In this document: positions 1 to 13,200 of the stretch, in pieces
How positions within the stretch are numbered: the stretch's first letter is position 1
How the letters are laid out: each line of letters begins with the position of its first letter
NCBI GenBank assembly: GCA_963965975.1
Contig: OZ014420.1
Coordinates: 1,638,001 to 1,702,000 of the forward strand
Direction: 5' to 3'
Source: Xestospongia bergquistia
Lineage: Eukaryota > Porifera > Demospongiae > Haplosclerida > Petrosiidae
Length of the DNA: 64,000 nt
Notes under the pieces: generated by a model
What the model saw: the letters and a program-made list of their open reading frames with translations, nothing else
Told to the model about the DNA's origin: nothing
Database searches by the model: none
Program-made: the position numbers and the translations under genes

Positions 1-133
1 TGATAGACACAACTGATTGTGCTTCACACCAATAATTATTATAATAATTATGATCTTGTAGCTTTTTCTTATTTTATAAATTGTACTTTGCATTATTTTC
101 CCTTGAATTGACTGAATAATTATAATTTTATAG

Positions 134-3100
134 ATGTTGCATATAGAAAAGCTCTAGCTGAAGGAGAGATGGATGTAGCATATGCCAGACTTATGTTTCT
201 AGGAGCAGCTGGTGTTGGAAAGACAAGTTTCAAACGATCACTCATGAAAGAACCTTATAACCCCAACATTAACAGCACCATTATCTCTGATGTCCATTCT
301 CTGCGACCAATTGGACGAGAGTGGCAATCACTAGGTCGTGAAGATGAGGAGAAATGGAGAGAAGTCACAGAAGAAGATGAGCTAGATGAGATGGCAGAAT
401 TATTGGCTGCTGTACATCAAAAGAAATCTAGTTTACATGAGTTTAGTAGCAAAGTAATTGATGCTACCAAGTTGTTTCCAGATTCTCGTATGTTAAGAAC
501 CTCATCAATATCAAAGGAAAAGGTTGAAGAATTTGAGAAATCTCATGTTCAATCTCTACTCACAGAAGCTACTGCTCGTGCTAGTTCAATATCCAAGAGA
601 TCAGAAGGAAATATCACCCCACAACCATTTCTTCATATTTGGGATTGTGGGGGTCAGCCTATTTTTCTAGAAATTCTCCCAGCCTTTCTTACATCTCGTA
701 CTATGTTCCTTCTCTTATATGATGCTTCTAAAAGTTTTAAGGAAAAGTGGCAGGCTGTACAAACAGTACAAGGAGAGAAAAGGTTTGAAGAAGAAGGTAG
801 CATTACCACAATTGATCTCCTTCTTAATTGGCTGTCCAATATTCATATTCATCTTGCAAAGTACGATGAGAAGGGAGCACTTTTAAATTATCCTCGTGTA
901 CTATGCATTGGTACACATGGTGACAAACTCAAAGCTATGGGGCAAGCTCATGATCAAAAGATACAAGAAATTGAGTCGTATTGCAGAGGAAAACCATTTG
1001 AAATTCTTATTAATGGTTTTCATATTGTTGATAATACCACTGCTGGGAGTGGTGAAGGTGAAGATATCAATTTCTCTAAAGTGCGAAGTGCAATACGTGA
1101 TTTTACATACAACAAGCTCATTGTCAAAACACCAATTAGCTGGATACTCTTTCGTAAAATCATTCAAGCTCTCAAAGAAACTGTTATTAGTCTTGAAAAA
1201 GCTCATGCCATTGGTATAGCATGCAAAATACCCAGTGATGTTGTTCCCAAAGTACTCCTTTTTTACCATGACTTAGGAGTGCTCTTGTTCTACCCTCATA
1301 TTGCTGGTCTAGAAAATGTAGTCATTCTCAGTCCCAAATGGTTTGTGGATGCCCTTGGGAAGGTGTTAACACTAAAAGGAAGAGAAGACCATGAAACACG
1401 ACTTATGTGGGACCTATTACGTAATAAAGGAATACTTGTCCAACCTCTCTATGTAGCTGCCTGGAGAGAAGTTGAAGCTCTTGATCCAGAGTCTTTGATT
1501 AATTTATTGGTTCGCTTTCGCCTTGCTGCTGAGGTGAAGACAGATCAATTTTATGATCCCTGTGTAAAGCAATACTTTTTACCTTTAGTATTGCCTTCAG
1601 TCAAAGAAACATCAGTTCCATCAGGTTACCTTCAAAGAGCTACACCTTTGCATCTCACATTTAGAACTAAGTTTGTACCACCAGGTTTTTTTACTCGTTT
1701 TATTGCAACCATTGCAGAATCACGGTTATGTCAGATCAGCTTTGATAAAGGTGTATTTCGTAACCAAGTAAAAATTAAATTTGGAGACCCTCCAATTGAT
1801 CAAGTAATTTTAAGTGAACTACCTCATGCTATTCAAGTTGATGTTCTTCGATATGCACCTGAAAGTAATAGTCTTAGCAAGTTTACTCATGTCTGCCAAA
1901 AGTTGCATAGCTTCCTTGTAAAGGTCGCTAAAGATGTGGATGCATGTCTATTTGGCAGTCTGGGAATGGAAGATGATGATAATGAGTCTGAGTCTGGCAA
2001 AGTATTTAAAAAAATTCGATTTGTATGTGCTGCACAGGAGTGTCAGTCTACTTCAGGCCCACATTACTTGAATCATGTGAATGGACAAAGATGTGATCTA
2101 AATATTTACTGTGAGAAAAGTGATGTGTATCGTGAGGTTTTGCCTGAAGAAGGCCTATGGTTTTGTGAGAAGATACTTACATCAAAGGTATGTATATTTC
2201 TAAGCAAACTCTGCTAGTCATTCATATAATTACAGCAAACAAATACAGTGCAGCAAAAAGAGATGTTACTTATTTGTCAAAAGATTCCCAGCCCAAAGAA
2301 GCTAAATGAGCTTGCTGCTTACTTGGAAATGAAATCAAATCTCAAAACTATTTTTCAAGACCCTCATAAAAGCCAACTACCTGGCTTTGAGCTATTGTAT
2401 GAGTGGATAGAACATAAAGGTGGAACACGTGATGAACTAGTTGAAACTTTAAGAAACATAGATTTACCTCAACTTGCAGACATGTGAGGCAAAATTATTT
2501 TCCTTCTTGTAAAATAATGAACATTTTTTAGGGTAGAGGAAGCTGAATATGATTCCGAGAACTTAAAAAGCAAACAAAAGTCAAAACAGGTAAGCATTTA
2601 AATTTAAAGTGAACTCAGCTTTTTCTTCCTGGTACACGAACTATGCCAGAAAATCCAAAATAGTTTTAGACAATATTGTATATATTGTATACAAGTATGT
2701 TTATTTTCTACATTATTTGTTGTATTTTCTTAATTATGCTATGTGACTATGATTGTGAAAAACAAAATTATGTTGACTTATTGACTACTAACACACTTAA
2801 TTTTCTATTAACTTTAGCATTCTCTGACTTTTAAGAAAATCTTTTTGCAGTACTACAGCCTTTTTTGCCCTCTACTAGTTAATATTACATAACTAGTTAA
2901 TATTACATAATTTACACAAATTTGATATGTTTTTGATTTATTATCTTGTATACTATTTATATATTTCATAGAGTCAAAAGACTTCATTAACAAATCTAGT
3001 TGACATTTTGCAACCAGCTGAGTCACCGTCTTCACAACATGAGCTTCAAACAGATGAACAGTAAGAAATTTCAGAATAAAATGTTTTAAGTACATTACTG

Positions 3101-4295
3101 GTGTATTTAGGACAAGTATACAAAATAATGGAAGTCTTTCTGAAGGATCAGTAAACGACATAGAAAATGAAGTAAGCTACACCCCCATTTAATATAATTT
3201 TGTTTTTAAGGGAAAAGTTTCAGCGTATACAAATTTTCTGATTTACAAAATTTTCTGATTTTAAAGTACTTACTAACTTCGCTAAAATCAGTACACATAA
3301 TAAATTATAGGCTTAAGGGTCTTAGAAATGATTTTAGGGTGGTTCTTGGTATAATATGACTACGATGACATCAATATGACATAACACATAGTAATGTTAT
3401 CATAGTAAAAGTCATTTGACTACTATGACATCAACATGACATAACACATAGTGATGTTATCATAGTAAAAGTCATTTGACTACGATGACATCAACATGAC
3501 ATAACACATAGTGATGTTATCATAGTAAAAGTAACACCAAGAAGCATCCTACACCCTAAAACCTAAAACCTAACCCCCCTCCCCCACAATAAACCAAAAA
3601 ATAAAACATACATTCACATTACCATTATTAACCCTTATGACACATATCAATGTCATCATCATAGTACAAAGAAGCACCCTATACCCTAAAACCTAAATCC
3701 TAACCCCCCCCCCCCCTCCTTCCCCCCAAAAAAACAAAAATAAACCATACATTCACATTACCGTTATTAACCCTTATGACACATATCAATGCCATCATCA
3801 TAATACAAGTTACACCAAGAAACACCCTATAACTATGATTCTGCTATCCCTCAGCCTCCTGAATCAATAATCACACCTACAACTTCTTTGATATCTGATA
3901 TTGATCTTATACGATGTACTCGTCATATTGATGGAAATGTATCACTTCTAGCTGGTTATCTTGGTATCAAATCTACAACTTTAGAGGAGATTGAACATGA
4001 CTACAGAAAAGTAGAAACACAAGCATATTGGGTATTGAAGAAATGGCAAGAAAGTACCTTAAGCAATGCTCAACAATCTAATCTTCATGACACGCTGCAA
4101 GCATTAGGATTTCACAAAGCTGCCGAAAGGTATCTTTGCTTATTACACTAGATAAATAATATATTATTTTTTTGTATTAGTTTGATGAATCCCGAGCTAC
4201 CATTATCAAGGCAAAATCCACTGGCAAGTGAAAGTTCACAACCAAGTGAAAGTCCACAAATAAGTGCAGGTTCAAGGAAATGCCTTGTTCTGTGA
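134..4295 (+). CDS. Gene A: ROC-COR GTPase with C-terminal Death domains (5' end outside window)
   Basis: ROCO-type signalling GTPase. Exons read by eye: 134-2187, 2236-2483, 2532-2589, 2972-3060, 3111-3171, 3855-4129, 4181-4295, with stop TGA at 4293-4295. Phases agree throughout and give 965 residues in the window. The upstream boundary is an acceptor (TTTTATAG) at 126-133, so earlier exons lie outside. The large exon holds the Ras-like ROC domain: P-loop GAAGVGKTSFKRSL, switch-II-like WDCGGQP, and a THGDKL motif at the guanine-specificity position. A COR-like region (KIPSDVVPKVLLFYHDLGV) and a Cys-rich tail follow. Exon 2 (LNELAAYLEM...LLYEWIEHKGG) and the 3855 exon (LLAGYLGIKS...YWVLKKWQ) look like two Death-fold domains. 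Reading through the 2188 donor gives a short alternative tail ending at 2217. Two linker exons (2972-3171) are absent from gene B. The exact acceptor at 3855 is inferred. Known ROCO proteins are cytosolic; the partner is unknown. Confidence 0.85.
3355..3840. repeat. Tandem repeats in gene A intron
   Basis: Three near-identical copies of about 60 bp (core ATCAACATGACATAACACAT) occupy 3355-3530. They are followed by two copies of a roughly 145-bp unit with ACCCTAAAACCTAA-like stretches and C runs (3540-3840). These expand the intron between exons 3111-3171 and 3855-4129. The CCTAAAACC stretches look telomere-like but are too few and irregular to be interstitial telomere. Confidence 0.8.
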
Positions 4296-4559
4296 TTGGA
4301 ATATTTTACAGTTTAAAGCAATTAAAAATAGTTCTATATCAATTTTTTTGTTATCTATTAAAACTGTATGCACATTGCTACAACTACATTGGACTCCTGT
4401 TATATGAAATAAAGTATATTTTCTGTGGCTAAACCATGGCCAGCCATTGTTTACTTATAATTTGTGATTATAAAAGTTAGTATTTTTTGCAATGGTGTGT
4501 CAAACTTCCCATCATAATATAACTCTTAATGAAAAAAATTAAATAACATTGTACTATCC

Positions 4560-4790
4560 CTACATGGACAATGCTATCACCTACCTTCATGGGAGGAGCT
4601 TTCACTAAAACTTATGGTGATAGAATGGTCAAAACTATTCAACTTTAAGATTCACTGCTATTGTCGCACATCAGAAATAAATAGTATTCCAGTGGTGAGG
4701 TGTAACAGATGCAGCAACTGGTTTCACTTATGTCAAGACCAGTCAGGAAAAACAGCTGTACCATGGTGTTGCAATGACTGTTCTATTTAG
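4560..4790 (+). pseudogene. PHD-finger-like C-terminal remnant
   Basis: An open frame of 76 codons without a clear start ends in TAG at 4788-4790. It encodes a Cys/His pattern of PHD type: CYC, then RCNRCSNWFHLC, then WCCNDC, that is C-x-C...C-x2-C...H-x2-C...W-C-x2-C. Upstream residues (SWEELSLKLMVIEWSKLF) are plausible coding sequence. No splice acceptor or promoter was recognised. PHD fingers at the extreme C-terminus are common in transposon-encoded proteins, so a transposon relic is likely. It could also be the last exon of a small host gene. Confidence 0.5.
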
Positions 4791-6431
4791 TCTTACTTTG
4801 ATACTTAATTTAATATTTGTTTGATCACAATTTGATCAGCAATTGCACAATAAAACAAGGGAGACAATATCCACCAAAGAGGGACAATATTCACTAGTGA
4901 ATTATGTCCCCCCAGGTATTATTCATTAGTGAACCTGTAATATTGGAGGGATATTTTAGATATGGGGGGACGAATTTCAATAGGAGGACGTCACTCGTAT
5001 TTATACCTTTGGTGGCTGCGTGTTATATGAATTCAGTATGTACGCGTGATTTTGTTCTTCATCCGTCTTGCTGACTAGCTCTAGCTGGTAGATACTTATA
5101 ATTACAATTTCTTTTGGTGTTAAATAGGTGGTAAGTTAATACAGTACTGAAGCATGACCCCTAAATTAATTACTAAGAAGTGAACTTTTCTCTTAGGTAG
5201 TGCTTAAAGGTCTGACAGAGAGTCATGCAATACTTTGTATAGTTAATATTTAACGTTTAGGGGGTGGGGGGGGGCAGTTTAATACACAACAAAGTATACA
5301 TTTCATATCAGACAATGCAATTCAAATAGACATTGCCTATACATATAATGAACTATACATTAATACATTATAAAATGAACTATCCAACAAAAATCAATAA
5401 TTATTAAGTCTATAGTCTAATTCCATTGTCATACTATAATGCTAAATAAGGACATTAAAGTTTAAGCTTCGTGATTTGTTAGACTATAGTGATGATATGG
5501 TATTCAGCACTTATAAAATTATTCAATTTTTAATATTTAATTATATACCTTTTTTATCATAATGTACAATGACATGTACAGGCATTTTACTCAGAAAGAA
5601 GTAATAATTTAATGATTTAATTAATAAACAAGCAGTTTTAATAGTGAGCTCATTGAAGTAATAGATTGCCCTTGACCATACTTCACACATCCCTTAATTA
5701 TGTTACTCTATGTCTGTCACCAAGAGAGAGATTGTTATGACTAGAAAGCTAGCCAATTAAAGTATAGCAAAAGTTCACTTTTGTAAGGATGACAGACACA
5801 CTTATATAAAGTTACTTCCTATAATTGCTTGAATGTAGGCTTTCCTTGCATAATTTTACATTTTTAATATAAAGATAATATTAGCAATTTGTAATGATAC
5901 TTAACCTATGTAGCAATATAAAAGGCATATATAGCTTAATGTATTTAAAGATTGTACTTCGTTATCATTTGATGATGGAGTACACTCCCTTATATCATCC
6001 TCCAGTCATAATTTTACTCATGATAGCTATGACAAGAATTCTATTGGGACATTAGCTTTGATTATAGTGGTAGAATAACATGGTTGAAAAGTAGTGATTA
6101 TTATAACAATTATATACAATATCAATTTCTACATAAGTAACAGCAGTTCAAGGATCTCCTGAGTCAAAATGTAAGCTGTAATACACTATACTGCATGCCA
6201 AAATGGGATCCTTTACCCAGCTGCCACTATTTATAATGAAGCATTACATGAAACTGTATTTCTACCTATAGCTCTTACATTTAGAGATGACATAGTTTCT
6301 GTCAAATTTCAGTCTTTGTTTGATATTAAGATAGCTGCAGTAGTTTACTACACCATAACATAACAATATAGGCTGTTTTTTTTATTTTAATTAATATTAA
6401 TCTTGTTGAGGTACACTTTATTTCTTTCTAG
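4791..6431. other. Intergenic region with probable gene B promoter and 5' UTR
   Basis: No convincing protein exon. At 4970-5060 there is a less AT-rich block (GGGGGGACGAATTTC, GGACGTCACTCG) that may be the gene B promoter. At 5118-5136 the sequence TTAAATAG-GTG-GTAAGTT has the same acceptor, three bases, donor form as the array inside the gene. It may be a 5' UTR microexon at 5128-5130, followed by a roughly 1.3-kb intron to the acceptor at 6431. Confidence 0.35.
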
Positions 6432-6446
6432 AACGAGAACATAATA

Positions 6447-9400
6447 ATGGCTAAAAGACAAGAAGATGTGAGTACACAGTAGTTAAAATTATGAGAGCTT
6501 ACCTTGATAGAAATAATTACAAGTCATAATGTAACTATTCGATATTCATAAACCATATCCACCATGTATTAATAAGTCAAAAATTGATCTGTGTGTGATC
6601 CATGCTAACATTTTTAACGTGAGTAGCAAAATACTTGCTGTGCTAGTATTTATACTATTGGCCTGATTTACTTAAAAGACAGTTGGATGCTATAGGACAA
6701 CTATAAAGTTAGTTATATAGTCTCTATGAAAAATTAACAAAACCAGAGACAGCTACCACATAGCCTTTCTATCATAAATGATTTGTAGTAGCTATCACCA
6801 TAAAATATACAATTCCTGACAACTTTCATACTCTTACATACTTGATACTATTTTTTGTAGCTGTATGATTATAGTAAGATATGTTTGAAGATAACTAGAT
6901 ACTAAGTATAAGAGTAATTGGTTATTATTGCAAGATTAAAACAATTCTTTTCACTCAAAAATAACCGTGTTGCTTTAATTGAAATAAACAGTACATAGAA
7001 ATTAAGGAAGACTTAGACATGAATATGGCAACTATTGGTATGAGTCAGCTGAAGCAAAAATGACAGCAAAATAACATACTGTTTTCTGACACTTAAAAAG
7101 GCCAAGATTATTTGATTGAAGACAGCAGAGAGATCAGTCAACAATCGTTAAGTGAAACACAGCTATGGCACTGCAACTTTTATAGTTTTGTAGTCTTTCT
7201 AACGAACGATCTTGGTAATGAATCTGATTGGCAGTCATGTGATTTAACACTTTTGACTCCTGTTATGCATATAAATATATATTAGTGGTCATTTTACAGC
7301 AGAAGTCATACATTGACTCTGTATGGGTAATGCTCAGGGTTTAGGAGATAGGATCAGTTTAATACACATGGAAATATGGACTTTCTGCCAGATCTATATG
7401 TACTACATAGTTGTACATGCATTACATGATTTGGAAGCAATCTGGTTGCCAAAGTTATCTCAGTGTGTGGAATAATGAACAAGCCAAAAGGGAAGTGCAC
7501 TATTTTGAATACCTCAATCACTATGGCACCATAATTCTTATAAAACTATAAAGTGTAAGATTAATATACATTTCCATCACCTTGAGAAAGTTTTGTCTTA
7601 TCTTAATAAAGGCTAACATTGTCTCAAATATGGTATGAATGTATCCTATTGCACAGCCTTTATGCCTCAAATCTTGCAATACATACACAACTGGTATCTA
7701 AATATTCCTTAGTTGCTAGTATACATGGTTGATATGATCTAATGTATATAAGTTAGTTTTAAGTAAAAAATAATTTTTAAAGTAATTAACTTCTTTAAGT
7801 AAAAAGTGACTTTGTTATTTGTATTATCTGTTAAGCTAGGCTGCATCTAATATAGCATTGTTTTAGTAGGAAAAAGTTCATTTAGTCATTGTTTTTGTCC
7901 TTTTGTGGTGGAAGAATAATTCTTGTTTTAGTTCATTGAGATGGTTAAACCTTTTTTAGTTAAAGTTATTGCTGACTAATGTACTACAGTTTTAGTTCCA
8001 GTTCATTTCACAAGTGCAATAGAGTTTTAGTTGTAGTTCATTTTAGTTTGTCTCTCACTTAATTACAATGCTTTTCTATTTCATGGTCTTTATAATCATG
8101 CTAGTTATAAATGCTGTCTTTATTGGATATATGTTAACTCTAAACAACAATACTCCTCCTTTTTTATACCATAAGTTCCTAATGTTAAGTACAAATTTTA
8201 GTTTTAGTTTAATAAATATAATTTACTATAATGAGTTTCAGTTATAATTTTGATCAATTAAAACAACACTAATCTAAATCAAATGTCCATTAGGTATTAA
8301 TAAATTTTTATCATCTATCATCAATCATTTTAATCATTACTTTTTCTTTTTTCTACTATATATGTATATCCTATGATGATAACTTATAGTTTACATTTCA
8401 GTATGTAAGTATCAACACACACTTACAATAGCATTTTGTCAATTCAACCATTGTCTTCATTATCAGAACCCATCAATATGATGTAAACCCAATATTGAGT
8501 TATCACTAAGCCAAAAATGGTCTAACTCAATATGTATAAAGCCAACTAGAAGCCAAAAAAGTACTCTTTGAAGTTTATGTCCAATAACTGAAACTATGAG
8601 GGTGAGATAGATACTATTACAATTTAACTAACTGGGTTAGTTAACTTGAAATACTATCTGTTTATAACTTCATTGAAGTCATGATTCAATTACTATAACA
8701 AAGTTGCTATAGAAAACAATGTGGTTGTAGACACAACTAGTTGGCTTTAAACATATTGAATCACACTAGTTTAGCCTGTAGCAAATTAGAATTGGACTTA
8801 CATCATATTGATGAAACTGTGGTAACGAAGACCTCAGTTAAAATGACAAAATTCTTTTTCAATAACTTAGTATTATGTATTGTTTAATTATGTATATATG
8901 TTATTACCCATTGTCTTCTTTTTTTTTTCTCTACTATGATTACATACCATACTGTGATGACAAAATTTACAATGTATTCTACTTATTCAGGATGTAAGTA
9001 TAAACACGTATCATTATTATCATTGTTTTTGTTTCTTTTCTCTACTATGATCATATAATGATGATATCTTACATTATTTTTAGCGAGTAAGTATGAACAC
9101 ACATTAGTATTATATTGTTCAATTGTGTATTAATTATAAATCATTGTTTTTCTTTCTTTTTCTCTACTATGATCATAAAATGATGATACTTACACTTTAT
9201 TTAGCGAGTAAGTATAAACACAAATACTATTATGGATTATTTAATTATGTATTCATTGTAAATCGTTGTTTTTCTTTCTTTTCTCTACTATGATCATACT
9301 ATGATGTTGACTTGTATGTACTTATTTAGCGAGTAAGTATGAACACGCATTAATTTAATATAATCTTTTAATTATGCATACACAATATTAATCATTGTTT

Positions 9401-10236
9401 TTTTCTTTTCTCTACTATGATTCATACCATAATCATGGTAACTTATAATTTTTTTATTAGTTGATAAGTTGATAAGCATAAGCACACATTACTTTATTGT
9501 GTCTATGTATGTACTAATTGTTTTTCTTTCTTTTAATTCTTTCCTCATGATCATATTATGATGATAACTTTACCACTTATTCAGTCAGTAAGTGTTGTAT
9601 ATATACATTATTACATCATTATATGTGTCTTAATTCTGTATCTATTATTAATCATTGTTTTATCTTTTTCTGTACTATGATCTTGTGATGATAATTCACA
9701 TTGTATTCTTGTTCAGTACATAAGTATGAACATGCATTAGTATTATCTATTATTTAATTGTGTATACAAATTATAAATCATTAATTTTCTTTCTTTTTTC
9801 TACTATGTGTCTACTATATGATGATACTTTGTACTTTATTTTACATATTCAGCGAGTAAGTACAAAGAGACATTAGTAGTATATATTGTTTAATTACTGG
9901 CATAATTACCATTAGTAATCATTCTTTTTTCTCTAACTATGATCACATATATATGATAATAACTGGCCTGGTACTTAACTTATTTAGTTGGTAAGTATAA
10001 ACACAAATCATTGTATATTGTGAATTGTGTTAATGATTGTTTTTGTTTTTTCTCTATACTATGATTACATTATAATGATATTTGGACTGTATTTTACCTT
10101 TTTAGCGAGTAAGTATACATAATAGTGTTATGTATGTTTAATTAATCGTATGTATATACTTGTTAATCATTAATCATTGTTTTAATTGCCTAGAACATGC
10201 TGTGTATATGCCAGGCATCCCTATCATCATTACGGA

Positions 10237-10293
<57 letters not shown>

Positions 10294-13200
10294 GTCCTTT
10301 CACTTTCTTTTATCCCTACAATTAAAATTGAAAGCTATGAATAAAATTAAACTTCATATTACCAATAAATGTGGTAACCAATAAAGTTTGTAATCCCAAA
10401 CTATGAACACTACAACAATGGGGTTCAAATGATTGAGATTCAAAGCTTTGTAGCTTGCTTTCCAGACTATAACTTATGTTACTAGCATTCTATATTCTTG
10501 CGCAGACATTATTGGTAATTGTCCAGTCATTATAGTATTAGTAAGCGTTTTGTAGTGAAGTCCAAATCTCTCTAAACAATTATAAGATGATTCTTTCAAA
10601 TTTAATCTTGTTCCAATATCTATAACCATACTATCTACACTGTATCCCACCTATTTCGGCCTATAAGTATGAATGTACATTGGTTTTATTACTGTTTAAT
10701 TGCACATACATTGTTAATCATTTGTTATTCTTTCCCTTCTCTCTCTTTATGATGATAACCTACACTGTATTCTACCTTTTGTTTAGCGTGTAAGTATTAA
10801 CACAGATTATTATAATATAATTGTTTTGTGTACATATTATAAATCATTGCTTTTCCTTCCTTTTCCTACCTATGATCATATTATGATGATAACTTGTACT
10901 TTACTTATTCAGTTGGTAAGTATGTAATACGCACATTAGTATTATGTTTTGTTCTATGATAAATTATCGTTCATTATATTATATATTTTGTTGGTAGAAA
11001 TATTAGTAATATATAGCATTTATATAATTGAGTGACAATAATTAATCATTGCTTTCTCTCTTTATCTACTATAATGAAAATGTGATGGTCTTTCACATTG
11101 TTTTCTATTTGCTTAACATTCAAGGTTATTGATATTACATGAAAGGAATAAACTATGACACAAACTATCCTGAAGTATATAATACATGTCCCAGATACAT
11201 TCTGATATTTTTAATAAATGACATAAACCATGCTACTACATACATGATGATATTATGTTTATAAATTATATTGTATTTTTAAAATGCTTATTTCTTTTAT
11301 AGGCTAAAAGAATAAATGCTATGGAAGGTAGGGTTCTTTATTGAGTGAATAATTTAGTAGTTATATAGTTTATTACTGCAACAGACATCAAGTTTGTAAG
11401 CACATATGCATACATGTACTTGCTGTCAAAAGTGATGAATGAAATTATTTAACTGTCTACCTATATGCACAGCAATATATGACCATCACATGATAGATAC
11501 AATGATTGTGCTATATAAAATCACCTCTCTTTTTATTTTATTGATTGCATTTCCTCTTTTCTTCCAATTGCTAATTTAAAAATTATATTGCTCTTTCGTA
11601 TTTTATGAAATTTTATTTTGCTTTGTCTAACTTAACTGAATATCAAGTATTTTTAATCTATAGATGTTGCATACAAAAAAGCTTTAGCTGAAGGAGAGAT
11701 GGATATAGCATATGCAAGAATTATGGTACTAGGAGCAGCTGGTGTTGGAAAGACAAGCTTCAAACGATCACTCATGAAAGAACCTTATAACCCCAACATT
11801 AGTAGCACCATTGTCTCTGATGTCCATTCTCTGCGACCAATTGGACGAGAATGGCAAAAGCTAGGTCATGAAGATGAGGAGAAATGGAGAGAAGTCACAG
11901 AAGAAGACGAGCTGAATGAGATGGCAGAATTACTGGCTGCTGTACATCAAAACATATCAGGCTTTAATGAGTTTAGTAGCAAAGTAATTGCTGCTACCAA
12001 GTTATTTCCCGATTCTCATATGCTAAGAACCTCTTCAATATCAAGAGAAAAGATTGAAGAATTCAAGAATTCTCATGTTCAATCTGTTATCACAGAAGCT
12101 ACTGCTCGTGCTAGTTCTATACCCATGAGCTCAGCAATAAATATTACACCACAACCATTTCTTCATATTTGGGATTGTGGGGGTCAGCCTATTTTCCTAG
12201 AAATTCTCCCAGCATTTCTTACCTCTCGTACTATGTTCCTTCTCTTGTATGATGCCTCCAAGAGTTTTAAGGAAAAGTGGCAATCTTTGCAGAGAGTACA
12301 AGGAGAGGGAAGGTTTGAAGAGGAAGTTAACATTACCACAATTGATCTCCTTCTCAATTGGCTGTCCAATATTCATATTCATCTCGCAAAGTATGATGAA
12401 ACAGGAGCACTCTTAAATTATCCTCGTGTACTATGCATTGGTACACATGGTGACAAGCTCAAAGAAAAGGGCCAAACATATGACCAAAAGATACAAGAAA
12501 TTGAGTCATATTGCAAAGGAAAACCATTTGAAGTTCTTATTGATGGTTTTCACATTGTTGATAATACCACTGCTGGGAGTGGTGAAGGTGAAGATGTCAA
12601 TTTCTCTAAAGTGCGAAGTGCAATACGTGATTTCACCTACAACAAGCTCATTGTCAAAACACCAATTAGCTGGGTACTCTTTCGTAAAGTCATTCAAGCT
12701 CTCAAAGCAAATGTTATTAGTCTTGAAGAAGCTCATGCCATTGGTATAGCATGTAAAATACCCAGTGATGTTGTTCCCAAAGTACTCCTTTTTTACCATG
12801 ACTTAGGAGTGCTCTTGTTCTATCCTCATATTGCTGGTCTAGAAAATGTAGTCATTCTCAGTCCCAGATGGCTTGTGGATGCTCTTGGGAAAGTGTTAAC
12901 ACTAAAAGGAAGAGAAGACCATAAAACGCGACTTATGTGGGACTTGTTACGTGAGAAAGGAATACTTGTTCAACCTCTCTATGTAGCTGCCTGGAGAGAA
13001 GTTAAAGGCCTTGATCCAGAGTCATTGATTAATTTATTGGTTTGCTTTCGCCTTGCTGCTGAGGTGAAGACAGATCAATTTTATGATCCTAGTGTAAAGC
13101 AATACTTCTTACCTTTAGTATTGCCTTCAGCCAAAAAAGCATCAGTTTCACCAGGATACATTGAAAGAGCTACTCCTTTGCATCTCACATTTAGAACCGA

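Larger units (their letters stand above)
8402..10915 (+). other. Array 1 of AG-NNN-GTAAGT units (candidate 3-nt microexons) in gene B
   Basis: Tandem units about 93-136 bp apart. Each has a pyrimidine-rich tract with CTACTATGATCAT, a GATGATAAC-like branch region, a YAG acceptor, exactly three bases, then GTAAGTAT and a shared tail (GAACACACATTAG). Intact units and triplets: 8402 TAT, 8991 GAT, 9084 CGA, 9205 CGA, 9330 CGA, 9585 TCA, 9853 CGA, 9988 TTG, 10106 CGA, 10787 CGT, 10913 TTG. Decayed units: 9461 TTG and 9717 TAC (donor ATAAGT), and about 10656 CCT (both sites changed). None of the triplets is a stop. Flanking exons are phase 0 on both sides, so each unit would add one residue. The spacing matches ordinary intron sizes in this window. 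Not tested by RNA. Confidence 0.75.

Noticed and set aside
3540-3720. Interstitial telomere (CCTAAAACC-like)
   Set aside because: Only a few irregular repeats inside a longer intron minisatellite.
10160-10384. Open frame of 74 codons
   Set aside because: Mostly an AT microsatellite translated as Ile-Tyr.
8402-10915. CRISPR-like regularly spaced repeats
   Set aside because: Units are about 120 bp, diverged, eukaryotic in context, and organised around splice signals; there is no short identical repeat with unique spacers and no cas gene.
11120-11135. Further array unit (TTCAAG-GTT-ATTGAT) in gene B
   Set aside because: No donor sequence and an imperfect acceptor; similarity to the unit is too weak.
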